A stretch of 64,000 nt of DNA, taken from NCBI GenBank assembly GCA_036924285.1, contig JAYKYS010000009.1:248001-312000 (forward strand), given 5' to 3'. The translations under genes were made by a program, and so were the position numbers. The DNA comes from Asterella californica (lineage: Eukaryota; Streptophyta; Marchantiopsida; Marchantiales; Aytoniaceae). Of this stretch, positions 12,646 to 25,654 are shown piece after piece; the first letter of the stretch is position 1, and the number at the start of each line of letters is the position of its first letter. The notes under the pieces were generated by a model, which saw nothing but the letters and a program-made list of their open reading frames with translations, was not told where the DNA came from and did no database searches.

Positions 12646-14800
12646 TCACCATCATCATCATCCCCTTTCCGTTTCTCACAATCTTCTTATAACTATGCTC
12701 ACGGTTTCTTGCGGACGGCTCTGCTTCGGGACCGCCTTTTAAACCTCGAGTTTGAGTATACAAGCAAGAAAGTTAATATTTGTTTTTCCTCCTCGTGTAT
12801 TTTGAGTAAAAGAAAAATTCTTTTTTGTTCTAAAATATTTATTATTATTTATATCAATATTTTAAATAGTTTATTTCAAAATGAATTATAATTTATAAAA
12901 CTAATAAATAATATAAATTATATTTTTTTTCACAGATTCGAAATTGAAATGAAGATGCAATCATCAAAATCATTTTCTACATAATAGTTAAAATTTTCAG
13001 TTCTCTAAAAACAAACTCACAAAATAAAATAAATTCTTCTATGTCACCGGGAGCACTGACAGTCAAACTGGAACTTTATAGAAAAAACAAAATTAAAAAG
13101 AAAGAACTATAGTAGAGAAGATAGTGCACATAATAGGCAACCTTGTCGGACAAGAGAGACAAATATGGGCCATATCTCTCCGACTCCATCCCACAAGCCT
13201 AACACGGTTGCAGACAACGAAGGACCAACTAAGGCCAAATCTTATGAACTATTCTAGAACTACTTAAAATGATCTTTTATCATTTTATTATATTTATTTT
13301 AAATAGTCTGTACGTCAAGAATCGTAAGTTGACTCATTTTGAACCGTGCCGAATATTAGAGGGTTCACTGGAACTGTTAGCTATGTCCTCGTCTACTGTA
13401 ATCCGTTCAATTTCCTTGCCAATGGTAAATGTTTCTATATTTGGCTCACTGTCGAATGAGAACTATACTTAGCAAGTATTTTCGAGCAGAATATGCATGC
13501 TCGATTAACTTCTGAGAACTTTTGCTTGTTTATTGTTATCGATAAAATAAAAATTATTTATTAATTAAAAATAAATAATCAAACTTCATATGCATGCCTA
13601 CTTAGACTATCCTTCCCCTTGGCCTCGTACATCGAACTGCATTTTTTGTTATGGAGAATAAAAACAGAAAAATATTATGTAGAAATGTTATACCAAGCTG
13701 TTATACTAAATCCAGTTTATCGATGTTAATTTGCACTGGAGTTGCCAACAGATCCAATCATCATAACCCCATAAGTCAAGTGCTTACTCACGCTCTGCCA
13801 GCCGCATAAGTCCGGGATCTTGTTAACAAAACAACTCATTCTATCTACACATTCTTTTATTCTCTAATCCTTCTAGAAAGGATTAGGGAATAAATTAATC
13901 TGGTCATCGATTAATTCATACCCTAATCGAAAGCCCTTCCACCGTATGAGGTGTGCATGAGGTGATATCATACTATCCGAATTAGCTAATCTATAGATTA
14001 ATTATGTTTAGCTTTTCAGCAAGCATCACCACTACAAAAGGATGCAATGTGGGCCGTGAACGGTCCATGATTGCTCTATGCACGTTAATTCTAATAATCT
14101 TGATTTTCTTATCACACTTGGAAATAATAATATATCGCTAAAAAGTTGTTAGTTCGGACTAGTTCATTCATGCTCGCACGACATCAATTAATATGAGTAG
14201 AGTTAACTCTGATGCAAGATACAATTCCCTTCAAGATCCAAGAACCAAACAAGGCCAGAATTGAATTGCACCTAAAAATCTACTAAATTCAACTCACTTG
14301 AAAATCTATTTATGTTATTAAATATATTAGTTTTCAGTCTCCGGATAACAGTTAGCTGGCGTGAAAAAAGAAATTTATCATAATTTTCCTTGTGGTCTAT
14401 TATGTGAAAATTATTATCAAATCCTCCTTATAGTTATACCCATTACCGTCACATTTTTGCCTGAGAACCGATCACATCTTTCTCAATGTCTCTCGCTATA
14501 GTCACTAACACATATATAATCATATTTTGGCAAAACAAATTCAAAGAAAGATTATAACAAAACGAAAGTAAGAATTTTCAAGCGATCACATCAACTCTTA
14601 AAAGTTCAACAGTTCTCTTTTTTTGGATAGACTATATCCAAGTTTAATATCTTTGTATAAGCCTCTCTTCTCTTCAGTTGCCAATGAAACAAGTAGCTTC
14701 GCTTGTAATGGAATTGCGTTGCTCTATGTTAGTAATTTTCCGGATTAATTAAATATTTTTCTTTTTTATTTTCATCACGATTCCATCCGTCAGTCCCATT
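12646..14800. other. AT-rich intergenic DNA
   Basis: Very AT-rich sequence with no supported gene. Short reading frames near 12709 and 13269 follow base composition. Nothing else is recognised. Confidence 0.5.
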
Positions 14801-14802
14801 AC

Positions 14803-14945
14803 TCTTTTTCACTCGTCGGTTTTCACCACTACTCCGTCTGTTCGTTTCAGTTACTTTTTCTCACTTTTCGGTTTTCACCACGACTTCAACTGTCCATTTC
14901 GTTACACGACAAATTATTTTTTTTTTTTTCGGTTCTCCACAATCG
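14803..14945. repeat. Diverged tandem repeat with 52-bp period and poly(T) end
   Basis: The phrase CGGTTTTCACCAC recurs with a 52-bp period (anchors at 14819 and 14871), within units that also share TTTTTCAC and CATT/CAGTTAC motifs. The array ends in a run of T residues near 14918-14938. Confidence 0.6.
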
Positions 14946-15749
14946 ATGTTTGGCTATTCTACCGAATAGCTATAACAAAATGAAGTGTCAAGGTTAAGAA
15001 TAAAAATACCTAAAAAGAAAAAGGATAAAATCAAAAAGAAACTCGTAGCAACACATTAATGTTAGTTTCCACGCTGAAACAACGAGACGGCCTGTTCTGA
15101 ACGGTGTCGACTGCAGCAAGTACAGTAGTAGTTTTCTCAGGATGCAGTTACAGCTGCCATCTCATCGTCTCAGTCGCAGTTCGTAGAGAAGTCTTCCACG
15201 ACTTCAACTCAAAGAGCACCATGCAACGGACAAGAAAGATCAACAACTAGAATCGCAGGGGAGAAAGGGAAGTGCCACGCGCTACAACAAACTTCAAACA
15301 CACATAGACAACATGGATTGCTGATCGGGTCGTCACGAAATGATCCTTGCATGCACTACGTAGGGCTAACGTAAAGAAAGTGAGAGCAGTATGTGATAGC
15401 CCACGAACAGGCCGTCCGCCTCAACAAAACTAACTCTGACTGGAAGAAGACCTGGTTTGGAGGCCGGACAAGCGAAACCTTCAATCCCACAACTTCTTCA
15501 CGACAAGGGAAGGAAATAAACAACGGACGCCTTTTTGGGGAGGGGTGCCGTCAGAACAAAGGGTCTCAAAGCAGTAAATGCACTCGTTATCAAGAGTCGT
15601 CGATGCGACTTGAGCTTGAGGTGAAAATGAGGATCACCTCTCTCCTTCCGAGTCCTCCCTTTCTCGCTCCTCCGATTCCCTGACTCCTTCAAGACATCTC
15701 CTTCTCATCTCTCGTGCTGCACTTCCCGTAGCGTTCAACTCCTCGTCCT
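14946..15749. other. Region left of the first Mutator-like element
   Basis: No gene is supported. A 96-residue plus-strand frame at 15393-15683 has biased composition, a competing frame on the other strand and no recognisable domain. Confidence 0.4.
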
Positions 15750-15758
15750 CAAGAGGGA

Positions 15759-16598
15759 CAATTATTTGCTTGGTCGGGCCCATGCGCCATAGTATTTACT
15801 TGACAGGGCCCCCGCGCTAAAACCGATCCTTGGTCAGGCCCATGACTGGCTATCGTATGTAGATAGCTGACTAGACGGTTTATCGATCCAACATGGAGGA
15901 TGATTGTATCGTCCACGACTTGATCGCACGGCCTGAGTCTGTGAGTGCGATCAGGTCGCACTGAGTGCGGTCCCGTCGCCGCTCCGTTGATCGTCCACGG
16001 CCTGATCGCACTCAGTGCGGTGTCCTCATCGCACTGAGTGCGATGATACTCCTCCCGTTGCAATATTCCATTCCCAGAGTTATTAACAACATGTTGTTAT
16101 TTAATAAATAGAATAAATAACAACTTATTGTTATTCACACGTGTGAATTTCGTACGTGTTAAATCGCCTTCAGGATTTGCATTCTCCGAGTGAAAACCTT
16201 CATTTTTCGCACGTGCGAAACTGATAATAACAATGTGTTGTTGTGTAGACAGAATACTCGCAATCCATAAGGGAGAGTACCCCTAAATTATATTTCTGTA
16301 AATTTCAGTGCGATGGGATCACACTCAGTGAGTGCGGTGTCTTTATCGCAACGCACTCAGTGCGACTGGACCAGTCCACGGTGGCATCCACGCGATATCA
16401 GTGCATCACGCTCAGACCATGTCACTCACGCCAAGTCAGACTATATTCACTACATGTACAGTCCACGTGTATGTTCACTGTGACGTGTGATTCAGTACAT
16501 ACGATAGCCAGTCATGGGTCTGACCAAGGATCGGTTTTGGCGCGGGGGTCCTGTCAAGTAAATACTATGGCGCATGGACCCGACCAAGCAAATAACTG
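15759..16598. mobile_element. Non-autonomous Mutator-like (MULE/foldback) element, copy A
   Basis: The 840-bp element is bounded by long terminal inverted repeats starting CAATTATTTGCTTGG on the left and CAGTTATTTGCTTGG (complement) on the right. The strong match covers about 100 bp and weaker matching extends over about 280 bp. A perfect 9-bp duplication, CAAGAGGGA, flanks it at 15750-15758 and 16599-16607. Nine-base target duplications with long TIRs are characteristic of Mutator-like elements. The interior carries repeated palindromes of the form GCACTCAGTGCG (near 15956, 16009, 16030 and 16361) and no transposase, so the element depends on an enzyme encoded elsewhere. Confidence 0.85.
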
Positions 16599-16607
16599 CA
16601 AGAGGGA

Positions 16608-19600
16608 TGATTGAAGGCCCCCTGATTTTCAAAACAATATCAAAGGTTTTATTTGTTTTTATTTATATATTTATTTATTCCTCTATTTATTTAGAGATTG
16701 ATTACATGGAGTACACCACCCCTGCAGTTCCCGCTGGCGAGTATCCCATGAGAACCAGCAGGTCGGGGACTCGAGGTTCACCACCTGGAGTTGCAAGGCC
16801 GAGATCCAGACCAGCAGGTTAGGCGTGCGGCATATCAAAGGTTTATGATGACCGGATACATGTCCTTTTATCTGCCAGTCACTCCGTGGAAGGTATATAC
16901 GGAAGGAAGATGTGCCTCTGAACCGATGGAAAGTAGCAGAAATTTATTTCCACAGTCCCTCGTATGAACATCAGAGCTTCCTCGGACCCTCGAAGTTGAA
17001 GATTACTTCCTCGGTCCCTTGATCGGCAACTGGCAGTTTTACATCCGGTCGAGATGGTTTTGACATTTCAGATACAACTGCGCGGGCATTTCAATGTGTA
17101 ATTGACACATAAAACTGATCTTTAAACCACAGGTCTGGGTATAAAACCCCCCATGCCACGTCATTCACTCGCGGTGTCACAGTAGCGAGAGGACATGCCT
17201 AGGCCGGACTGGTTTCCAGTGCTCTGGGAACAAACTCTTTCCGGTCTGACGTTTAAAGTTTTGCCATTTTGGGAGTGTGGACAAAGACATCGAGAGTTCC
17301 AGGAGTTGTGCCGCCGCGTCACGGACTGTCACCTTTGTGTTCGCAGATTGGTGCATCATAACGCTGGGACCCGCTCGTGTTTATTTTCTGCTTAGTCGCT
17401 CGATGTTGTCTTTCTCGTTGTAGTGTTTACATGCGTGTTGGTGGGTTGCTGATTGACGTTTTGCACCCAAGGTGGTGACTTCGCATTTACACGATTGGAA
17501 CCACTCGTTACACTGAGGTGGTGACTTTAGCGGTTTTTTGGTTTCAGGAGTGTTTCAAGGAACACTTCGAGTTCATACTACACTGTCGCCACGTTGTTTG
17601 TGTTCGCTCCATGCTGTCTTTGTCGTTATTTTTATCATTGTCGTGATCATCGGGCATCGGCGGGCTTGTGTGCACATCGAGCGGTTGCTGGATCAGGATT
17701 TTTCACAACGACTGGGACTCGCTCGTTACATTGAAGGTGGTGACTTTGACGATTTTCTGATTTCGGGAATGTTTCAAGGAACACTTTGAGTTCTAGCTAT
17801 ACTGCCGCCGCATTGTGTTCTTGTCTGGTCATTTCTGCTATACTTACACGACTAGGACCCGTTACGTTTTTCATCTGGAGTCGCATCTGGAGTCGCTTTT
17901 GGATCTGGATGTATTGCTAGCGGTCTGAGAGTTCACATGAGTGGTTGTTCGTATTTCGTGTGCATCTGGCTGTATTGCTTCTTATTTTTGTCATATCCAT
18001 CATGACCAGCTATAGTCGATTTCAACCGGGATCACAGAGAGTCTCCTCACAAGACACTTGGAATCCTCCACGTCTGGAAGTTCTTCTCGAGGACGTGTGG
18101 AAGTTCTCATGGCCTAGTACAGAGGATGACGAGAGGATCAGAAGGTGAAAATTCATCTCTGTGAAAAAGTTGCGAGTGAAATTTCTTGATTTTTGTACAG
18201 CTTGCGATAAGTTTGCTGTAGAGCAAGACATCGATGTGAAGGAGCTAATACTTTGTGCAGCATATTGGTTTGCAGAGACTGAAATGAAGCGAACATGTTT
18301 TTCTGCTTATAAGCAACTCGCGAAAACTGTTGGTTATGTTGAGCGTACTGTCTTGGGTTCAGACCACTTGGGAGTCGCCAGGAGAATCACACATAGGTTT
18401 TGTATCATAATTCACAGTTTTTCTCTCAATTTTTTGGCGGCAATACTTCCTTGTGTGTTTTGTGCTTTTTTTGGCAATAGGCCTCCTCCTCCCTAGGATC
18501 CATTGACAGTAGGTGTCAGTGGTGAAGGAGGAAGGAACTTCTGCTGGAACCGGTTCCAGTTTAAGGGGTTCAACTCCTCCCAAAAGTATTCTTGAAAAGT
18601 GATGCTGATCTTTCTATTGTTTTGTATTATCTGGTGCTATCGTTCTGTTGTCATTGGTGAGCCCGTTCGAGCACATAAAGCAATCCGAGTAGTTGTAAGT
18701 TGTTCGTCCAGTTGGAACTTGGAATAATGAACTCGTCGTGCTTTCTTCCGTCTGCTCTTCTGCTACGTTTTGTTTGTGTCTGGTGCTACAGATTATGTTC
18801 ATCTCAAACATGTATCGACGTAAATCCGAGTAATTTGATACGGCTATTGCAACTGCGGTTGCACTGTGCTGAAGTACAGGAAACTCCTGTTGTTGGAGAC
18901 CTCAAGTATGGATATAGTACTTTGGAAAGTTTGTAGTCTTTAGCGTGACATGGAGTAACTTTTGACAATAACATCGAAACGAAGAAGTTGTGACCCTAAG
19001 TGTATTGCAGTTCAAAAAATGTGCATGAGGCAAGAGGGGTACTCGATACGATAGTGAAAATGGTTCAGAATTTAGCTCATCACGGTGAAGCATATATGAA
19101 GTAAATGAGGATACATTTCAAGAAGCGGATGTTGAATTCTGCTCTGACTAAATCCACAACTTCCTCATACATCGACAGACTGGTTCATCTGAATGGGACA
19201 TGTTTCTTGATACATGTTTCTTAAACCGTCTTGAAGTCCATGAGGTTAGAGAGTTCCCCTTCATGCGGGAGGACACGGCTGCTTTGTACCCTTCCGTTTA
19301 GAAGTTTCTAATTCTATTTCTGCCTCGTATACTCCAAGGTCAACTCTCTAAGTTCTTCTCGGTCTCTTGGCAAGCAGTGCATGAAGGAGACTGAAATTCT
19401 GCGACTACGGGAGTGTTCACTCACTGTTTGCTTCATGGAGAAGGCTGCTGTTCCAGAGCTGATGGTCATAACACTGGGAGAAGTAGAGCTGAACAACGTA
19501 AAAGCTCTAGGAAACTTGAAGAAGAAAAGCGAAAGGGAGTGTTCTTTTCAAAGATACAGTGCTTCACCTGCAATGTCATGAATAAACTCTACCTGATCTA

Positions 19601-20194
19601 GCAGAGTTCCTAGATATAGGCCGTAGTCAAATAGGTCACAAAACGAAATGAAAGAAATAATCTTTATAAGATGAAATAAATAATCTTTATAAGATATTAT
19701 ATCTTTATGCAAATATTGTAAGAAGAAGGAAATGGTTTCAGCTTCCGCATGAAAATGATTTTATGAGAGACATGGTAAAGTTCATGCATGACAAGTTGGC
19801 CACATTTCGTATGAGAACTTATCTTTAGTGGGGTGCTGATCTAGATGGACAAGGAGTACATAGACTTTTGCAGATTCTGAAGGAGGAATATTAATGAAAA
19901 TAATTAGCCAACGTAGTAAGGAGCATTTACGGAAAATAACATCATCCATCGAATGAAAAAGTAGATAAACAAATTTATAAAAAGTATTAGAAGTGTAATT
20001 TTTATAACAGCTCGAGCAAAATATGAAGTTCAAAACTTTGTAGACACATATTTGTGACAGTGACAACACGTCATAACCTGTGCAAATTTGAGAGTAAACT
20101 GTTAGAGATATAAAATTTGTACGACGACTAGAAAATAAATAGATAATAATGGATATATTCTGATGACATAAATTCAAGGAATGAAAAAATTTAG
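16608..20194. other. Region without an assignable gene
   Basis: Several 60-110 residue plus-strand frames occur, for example 17195-17395 and 18161-18496 (a phrase around residue 20 reads AVEQDIDVKELIL). None has a family signature I recognise. Splice-like sites are present, so a degenerate or unknown spliced gene is possible around 17.2-18.5 kb. The rest holds nothing I can name apart from the internal repeat at 17466-17815. Confidence 0.35.
17466..17815. repeat. Diverged direct repeats around a GGTGGTGACTT motif
   Basis: The motif GGTGGTGACTT appears near 17470, 17517 and 17736. The last two begin longer related units that share GTTTCAAGGAACACTT and a GAGTTC-ACTG-CGCC succession, about 219 bp apart. 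The array resembles an internally duplicated element. Confidence 0.65.
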
Positions 20195-20954
20195 TTAAAA
20201 TGTAAAGTACTCACTTGTCATCACGCTGTATACTAAGTACGTATGCCGAACAAGCGCTCCTTCAACTCTATTTTTCATGATGACGTCCGAGGTGGTAGCA
20301 CACGCGAAGTTGCTGTCTTGTGACGCATCGATGTGTGTTGTGGACGATGTTGATAAATCTTTATCGGCTCTCGAACTATGTTTTTGTTCCAATCCATCGC
20401 ACATGCCGTTAAACGAGCCTCATGCGTTCGAGAGAAGTGGATCCATTTTGTCGCAAACTTGTTTATGACTGAGATGAAAGTCTCCGACATGTAGTTCTCC
20501 CTAGCGCGTGTATAGAATCACATCTTTGCTGAGATAATGGCTCTGCAGAGAAATGTAACCATGGCTAGATGCGTAAGAGAACCTGCATGACAGAGATGAT
20601 ATCTTCTGCCGTTAGGATTATTCACAACTTAGTTGACACAAAACACAAAATATGTTAAAGTGTTGCATCACGGTCCACTTACCTTTCTCGTAATACTTGT
20701 CAGAGGCTAGTCTGTTCAAGTCGAGAACACCGCAGCAAGGTCTAGGTACCCCTGTCATCCGCTGGAGTATAAGACAATATGTATGCTCTCTTGTCCAATG
20801 ATCGACCGCATTCTTGATGTCTAGACATAACGTAGAGGCATCCTCCTCCTCTTGTCCATATCGACCATCGGCACCAACCGTTCTCTTAGCGTTTAGCTGA
20901 GAACAGATGTATATTTAACCTATCAACTTATCTGCAATACCATGTTCATGAAGC

Positions 20955-22439
20955 TCATGTACATGAATCGTCTCGAATGAGATCTCTCTCTCCAAACCTC
21001 TCAACTACTCGATGACAAGCACAAGTTTGTTCCCAATGATAGGAGCCCCTTGCAACCTGAGCCAAGTTACCAAGTGTCGCTTTTGTAAGAAGCTCCAAGT
21101 CTGCTGCCACCTCAGCATCTTCGACACCACGTGGAGCTCGCTTCTTGATCTGCAACTCGACCAAAAACTTCTTGACCACATTCTTGCACTTGTGCCATAA
21201 GTCTTTTTTGTGAAACAATTTCATGGCGGGCTAATATGACATCCATTGAAGACTTATCATAGTGCACCATCTCATCTGAGACGATACCACGAGCGACCAA
21301 TCGTTGGATATTAACCTCGAAGACACGATCCTCTATCAACCACGAGTTGTTACCAGTCTCCGTGCGAATCATATTCACCAACTCGATCACACAATCATCA
21401 TGTGCAACGATGAACGCGCAAGTTCCATAGTAACCATTCCTCGTGGAATCGTATCTAAGATCAGCGTACACGGCAGAATTACCTATTCATAACATAAACA
21501 TCACAAGTCATTCCTCTCTCATATCATGAACTTGACAATACAGCAAATTATACTAGAGTGAAAGGGATTTCTTACCACCAGCAGGTGCCTCGTTAAGATC
21601 AGAAAAATGTCTAGCAAGAACAGCGGACTGCTCCTGATCCTTCACCCTGGTCCATCTGTCCAAGATCGTTTATATCCATCCAACCTCGCGATACTTACCA
21701 CATTGGAAAGCATAAAAGTGATGCCTAGACACAGGAGTCAACGCTCTCTCTCTCTCTATATTATCCAACTGAGTATATCTTAAACCAGCACATAACGCAG
21801 CATTATACATGCATTGTGTGACATTTGGAACATTATTATAAATCTCCATCTCAGTAGATCGCCACCCGTATGTATGACGGTCTGGGAAAATCAACTTCAA
21901 AGATCAACTCTGATGCATAGATGATACTATGAGAGGCAAGAAACAATGTTCAAATCCGTGGTGAGACATCTCACTCTAAATGTATGGAAGAACTCTCTCA
22001 ATCTAGGATGTGAGACGTATCCATATAAAGGAAGATCATCGACCGGGTCAGAAGCTACACTCGTTCCAGCTCTAGGTGGTCTTAAATCTGGAATATGAGT
22101 ATCTATAACTAGATTCTTAGGAACTTGTGAACCTGAAATATAAGCATCTCTTGTGCCATGTGCATACAAATATCAAAATTCTACTACATCAATCAAAGAA
22201 CACATTCAATGCCCAAACTACATATAATATCAAAATCATTATAAATAATTCACAACATGACTTGTTGCGACAAATACAAGATGTACTTGAGAGTCTGACA
22301 TCGCAACGCCAAGACTTCGTAAGACATCCGCATCAGCAAAGAATTCTTCCACAATAGGAATACTCGCTGATGCATCCTGAACACCCTCCTCTGGAATTAC
22401 ATCAGGATCCACTACAATCAGCTCAACCTCCATCGCCAT
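20955..22439 (-). other. Unrecognised minus-strand gene-like region, probably spliced
   Basis: On the minus strand, open segments at 22439-22239, 22169-21927, 21900-21670 and 21482-21112 have protein-like composition. One starts MAMEVELIVVDPDVIPEEG, one ends in HFYAFQCGKYREVGWI and one contains HDDCVIELVNMIRTETGNN. A plausible intron lies between about 21570 and 21483, with an acceptor ending AATAG just before an in-frame extension of the last segment. More open sequence continues towards 20195. I do not recognise the family. It could be a degenerate transposon-encoded protein or an unknown lineage-specific gene. Exon limits are provisional. Confidence 0.35.
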
Positions 22440-23082
22440 TCCATCAATCTGACATCAGCAGTGGTAAAAAGAAATCTAAACATTGCAGCGTGACCTGCTC
22501 CGGGTCCCAAGAGCCTCAACAATTGGACATACTGTGGGAGCAAACTCTTCGAGACTCTCATCATACCCGTCAGGACCTCCGGACATCCTCTAGGTGCATG
22601 TCGGTCTCCAGGACGACTAGAATACACTTTAAGTGACATGGATATAACAAATATGTCCTAAAACCGTCGACAGGTCTATCCGTCCGGAGGTCCTTCCAAA
22701 TTCAACAATGGTAACTAAACTCTGTATGTTACTAAACTAAATGAGAAACAAATAAAACAAATAAAAAAATCTCTAAAACTCTTGAAAAACAACAAGAGAG
22801 ATCAAATAAAATATGAAACAGAAAAAAACAAGTCTATATAACCAAAATCTAATAAGTTAGTCCAGATCCAAACTATCTAACACAAAATAAAACTAAGTCG
22901 GAGAGTACCAAGAAGCAAAGAGGAGACTGAGAAGAGTGAACAAGTGAATACGAAAAATGACCTAGGGAAAAAAAGAAGAGGGGGCTTTATCCCTCCTCCC
23001 TCCTTCCCCTCCCGCACAGCCAGTTGGGAGGATCGGTCCTCCCATCAGCAATGCGCTCCTAGGAGGTTATGGGTCGTCCGGT

Positions 23083-23159
23083 AGTCAACCGGCTGTCAAA
23101 TCGGAAGTTACATTTCCGGCTCGTCGGAAATGTATATCCGGCTTTACAGCTGGTTGACT
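23083..23159. repeat. 77-bp imperfect hairpin
   Basis: AGTCAACC at 23083 pairs with GGTTGACT ending at 23159, and pairing continues inward through GCTGT/ACAGC and ACATTTCCG/CGGAAATGT to a six-base loop. About 29 of 36 positions per arm can pair. It may be a small foldback element or a hairpin RNA source. The arm motif TGGTTGACTGG also occurs near 24542. Confidence 0.7.
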
Positions 23160-24314
23160 GGGAATTTATGGTGGCCTGACTTGACCAGATGCGCGGCAAG
23201 GAAGGGAACCATGTTCTTCTGTGAGGAGTTTTTTTTCTGTACAAAACAAGAAATAGGTACAAGAACGATTCAATTTTTGAATTTTTGAATATTTTTTTTC
23301 TGAGGCTATGATTGTTCAGATCTTTGAATGAGTGTTCTGCAACCGTCCGTGTCGGATCACAGAGATTTGCAGCTCATTTTGAAGGGCAGAGGACGATGCT
23401 CATTTTGATACATAGATGAGAAACAGAGGACAAAACTTGAACACAAAGAAGCTGGGCGTAGTCCGTCGAGGTCTATTTTTTTTAATCACTGAGTAAAACT
23501 GTTAGTGGTGGGTTATCCCACCACTAATATACCCCCACATGTGGTTTAAGAGACAAAGACTACATCCATACCTCGAGCCTCAATATTCCATTTTCAAATC
23601 TGCATTTTATAGTCCTCCCACTCTGCATGGTACATTATTTAATGTAGGTTTCCTCGAACACCGCCGCGACTTCCCGAAAATGGGTTCCAATTTGATCTCG
23701 AGATTCATCAAGCTGTCAACATTTGTCAGGAGGACTTTCAACTTATCCTTTCCTGTCGTGGATACTCTCGAGTCCACCACTGCAGCATTGAACCAGGTAA
23801 CATGGTGGAGTTGTACGTCACTCATTGTTTTCGGGTCTTCATTACCAGACTTTTCTCAGATAAATATCCAACTTCAACTTCAGACCAAATTGTGTAGCGA
23901 TCACGAGCTTAAACAATTGAATCATAAGTAAATCTTTAGATCCAAATCAGTTTCTCTTTTCAATCGATATCCCATGACTTTGACGCACAGAAAGATGAGG
24001 ACAATCGAGAGAGCCAGCCTATGGACAAGAGCAATCTGCTTTGGATTCCATATGACCCTGTCATGCTTTCAGAAGAGTGTGGTCCAGCTTTGGAACTCGA
24101 GGAGTCGAAGTTACAGTCTTTCTCAGGGCGGCCACTCGAATAGACTCGACTGTGCAGTGAAAATTATATTTATTGACTGCGACTGCAATCCATACAGGTA
24201 CTCCAACCGGGAGGGGGCCGAGGAAATAATTTCGAACTTCGATGACAGAGGGAGCTCTAATGTTCCTAGCGGGACTGAGGGACTAAAAAGATACCATACT
24301 AGAAAAAGCAGCAA

Positions 24315-24652
24315 TTTGCTTGCTCACACCCCAGGAGGTTCCTTGAACTTGATCACACCCTTCTTAACCATCTATTGCCTGATCACACCTCTTACTGGTT
24401 ATCACTTTGTATTGGTTTTCATCATTTTTTACTATTTTTAATTTTAATTAAATATCTCTTCTATTCAAAATATTTAACATTAACGACACATCAGTCTATA
24501 CATATTAGAAAATTTGATGTGTGCAATCCAGACATATAACTGGTTGACTGGTTTCACACACAATGGTCAATCAAGGATGTGATCAAACAATACATCATTA
24601 AGAAAGGTGTGATAGAGCTCAAAGAACTTATTGAGGTGTGATGAATCAAACG
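24315..24652. mobile_element. 338-bp TIR element (MITE), copy 1
   Basis: The ends are inverted repeats of about 100 bp rich in the motif GATCACACC. The left end begins TTTGCTTGCTCACACC and the complement of the right end reads TTTGATTCATCACACC. A near-perfect 9-bp duplication, AAGCAGCAA against AAGCAGAAA, lies at 24306-24314 and 24653-24661, again pointing to a Mutator-like mechanism. There is no coding capacity. A relative lies at about 36902-37292. Confidence 0.7.
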
Positions 24653-25251
24653 AAGCAGAAAACGAAAATTCAACTTGTTTTTCATGTCCTGTAGACAAGA
24701 AGGTATGCTACGATGAAAAATGTTTTCTGGAAATGTCATTTTTATTTTTCTTTTATTTGGAAAATGTCACCACACTTGCCCATATCATGCTCCACAGCCT
24801 TGTACAGAAAGGAGGAAGAGGACAAGAAAGGGAAGGCGCGGACTGGAAACGGAGTCCAGTATTAAGGGTTACGACGGCTGGCAGGACGTACAAGATGAGA
24901 ATTCAGGGTGTCTTAAATTTCATTTGAAATTTTTGGCTGCGTCATAATGTGGCGTGAAGGACGAGGGAGAAGGGAAACGACGAACTGACGGGGGCAGGAT
25001 AAACGCCTGGCAGCTGTCTGCCGTTATTCACAGCGTGGGAGCCATCGTCGTAGGACGTTCCTAGATGGAGTGTACATACAGCGAGAGCGAAGACAGAACG
25101 GACAATCGACACGAGGACGGACGGACAAGTGGGACGGGATGGAGCACGGCCTCGTTGCGCTAGAGGTTGGGTCAGTATTGAAGCACTTATTTCCACGGGC
25201 TGGTTTCGCTGCGGCTTTCGTCGCTGGACTCCTCGTTTGTCATTTGTTCTT

Positions 25252-25345
25252 GATGTTCGATCGATTCTTTCGGAGCGCCTGCCCACGGTACTTTCTCGAT
25301 GTTCTTTCGATCGATTCCTTCCTTGTGCCTGCCCAGGATTCTTCT
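25252..25345. repeat. Two-unit tandem repeat, 46-bp period
   Basis: Units start at GATGTTC (25252 and 25298) and share CGATCGATTC and GCCTGCCCA. It lies upstream of the Replitron-like gene and may be part of its leader or of the element's left subterminal region. Confidence 0.65.
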
Positions 25346-25654
25346 TGGAAATGTTCATTCTTGGAGCAATTCAATGGCACGGAACGGGCTTCATCCGGAG
25401 AAGGCGAGGCAGGACGTTTTTTTTTCCAGTCCATGCTGCCAGAGCGAAAGCAGCATGGACAGCCTCTGCTAATTGTCATGACACCCTAAACGGAGTTGTC
25501 ACTTTCTCCTGCCCAACGATGATGAATGTCTCGTGTAGCTATTGTATTGGAAGGGACCACGGTGGAATTTCCTTTGCTGGCGATGCATGTACAGTCCACC
25601 GAGACGAGCTAAGTATTGAAACCCCGTTTCTTCTGGTTTGCTATGTTCGTAATC

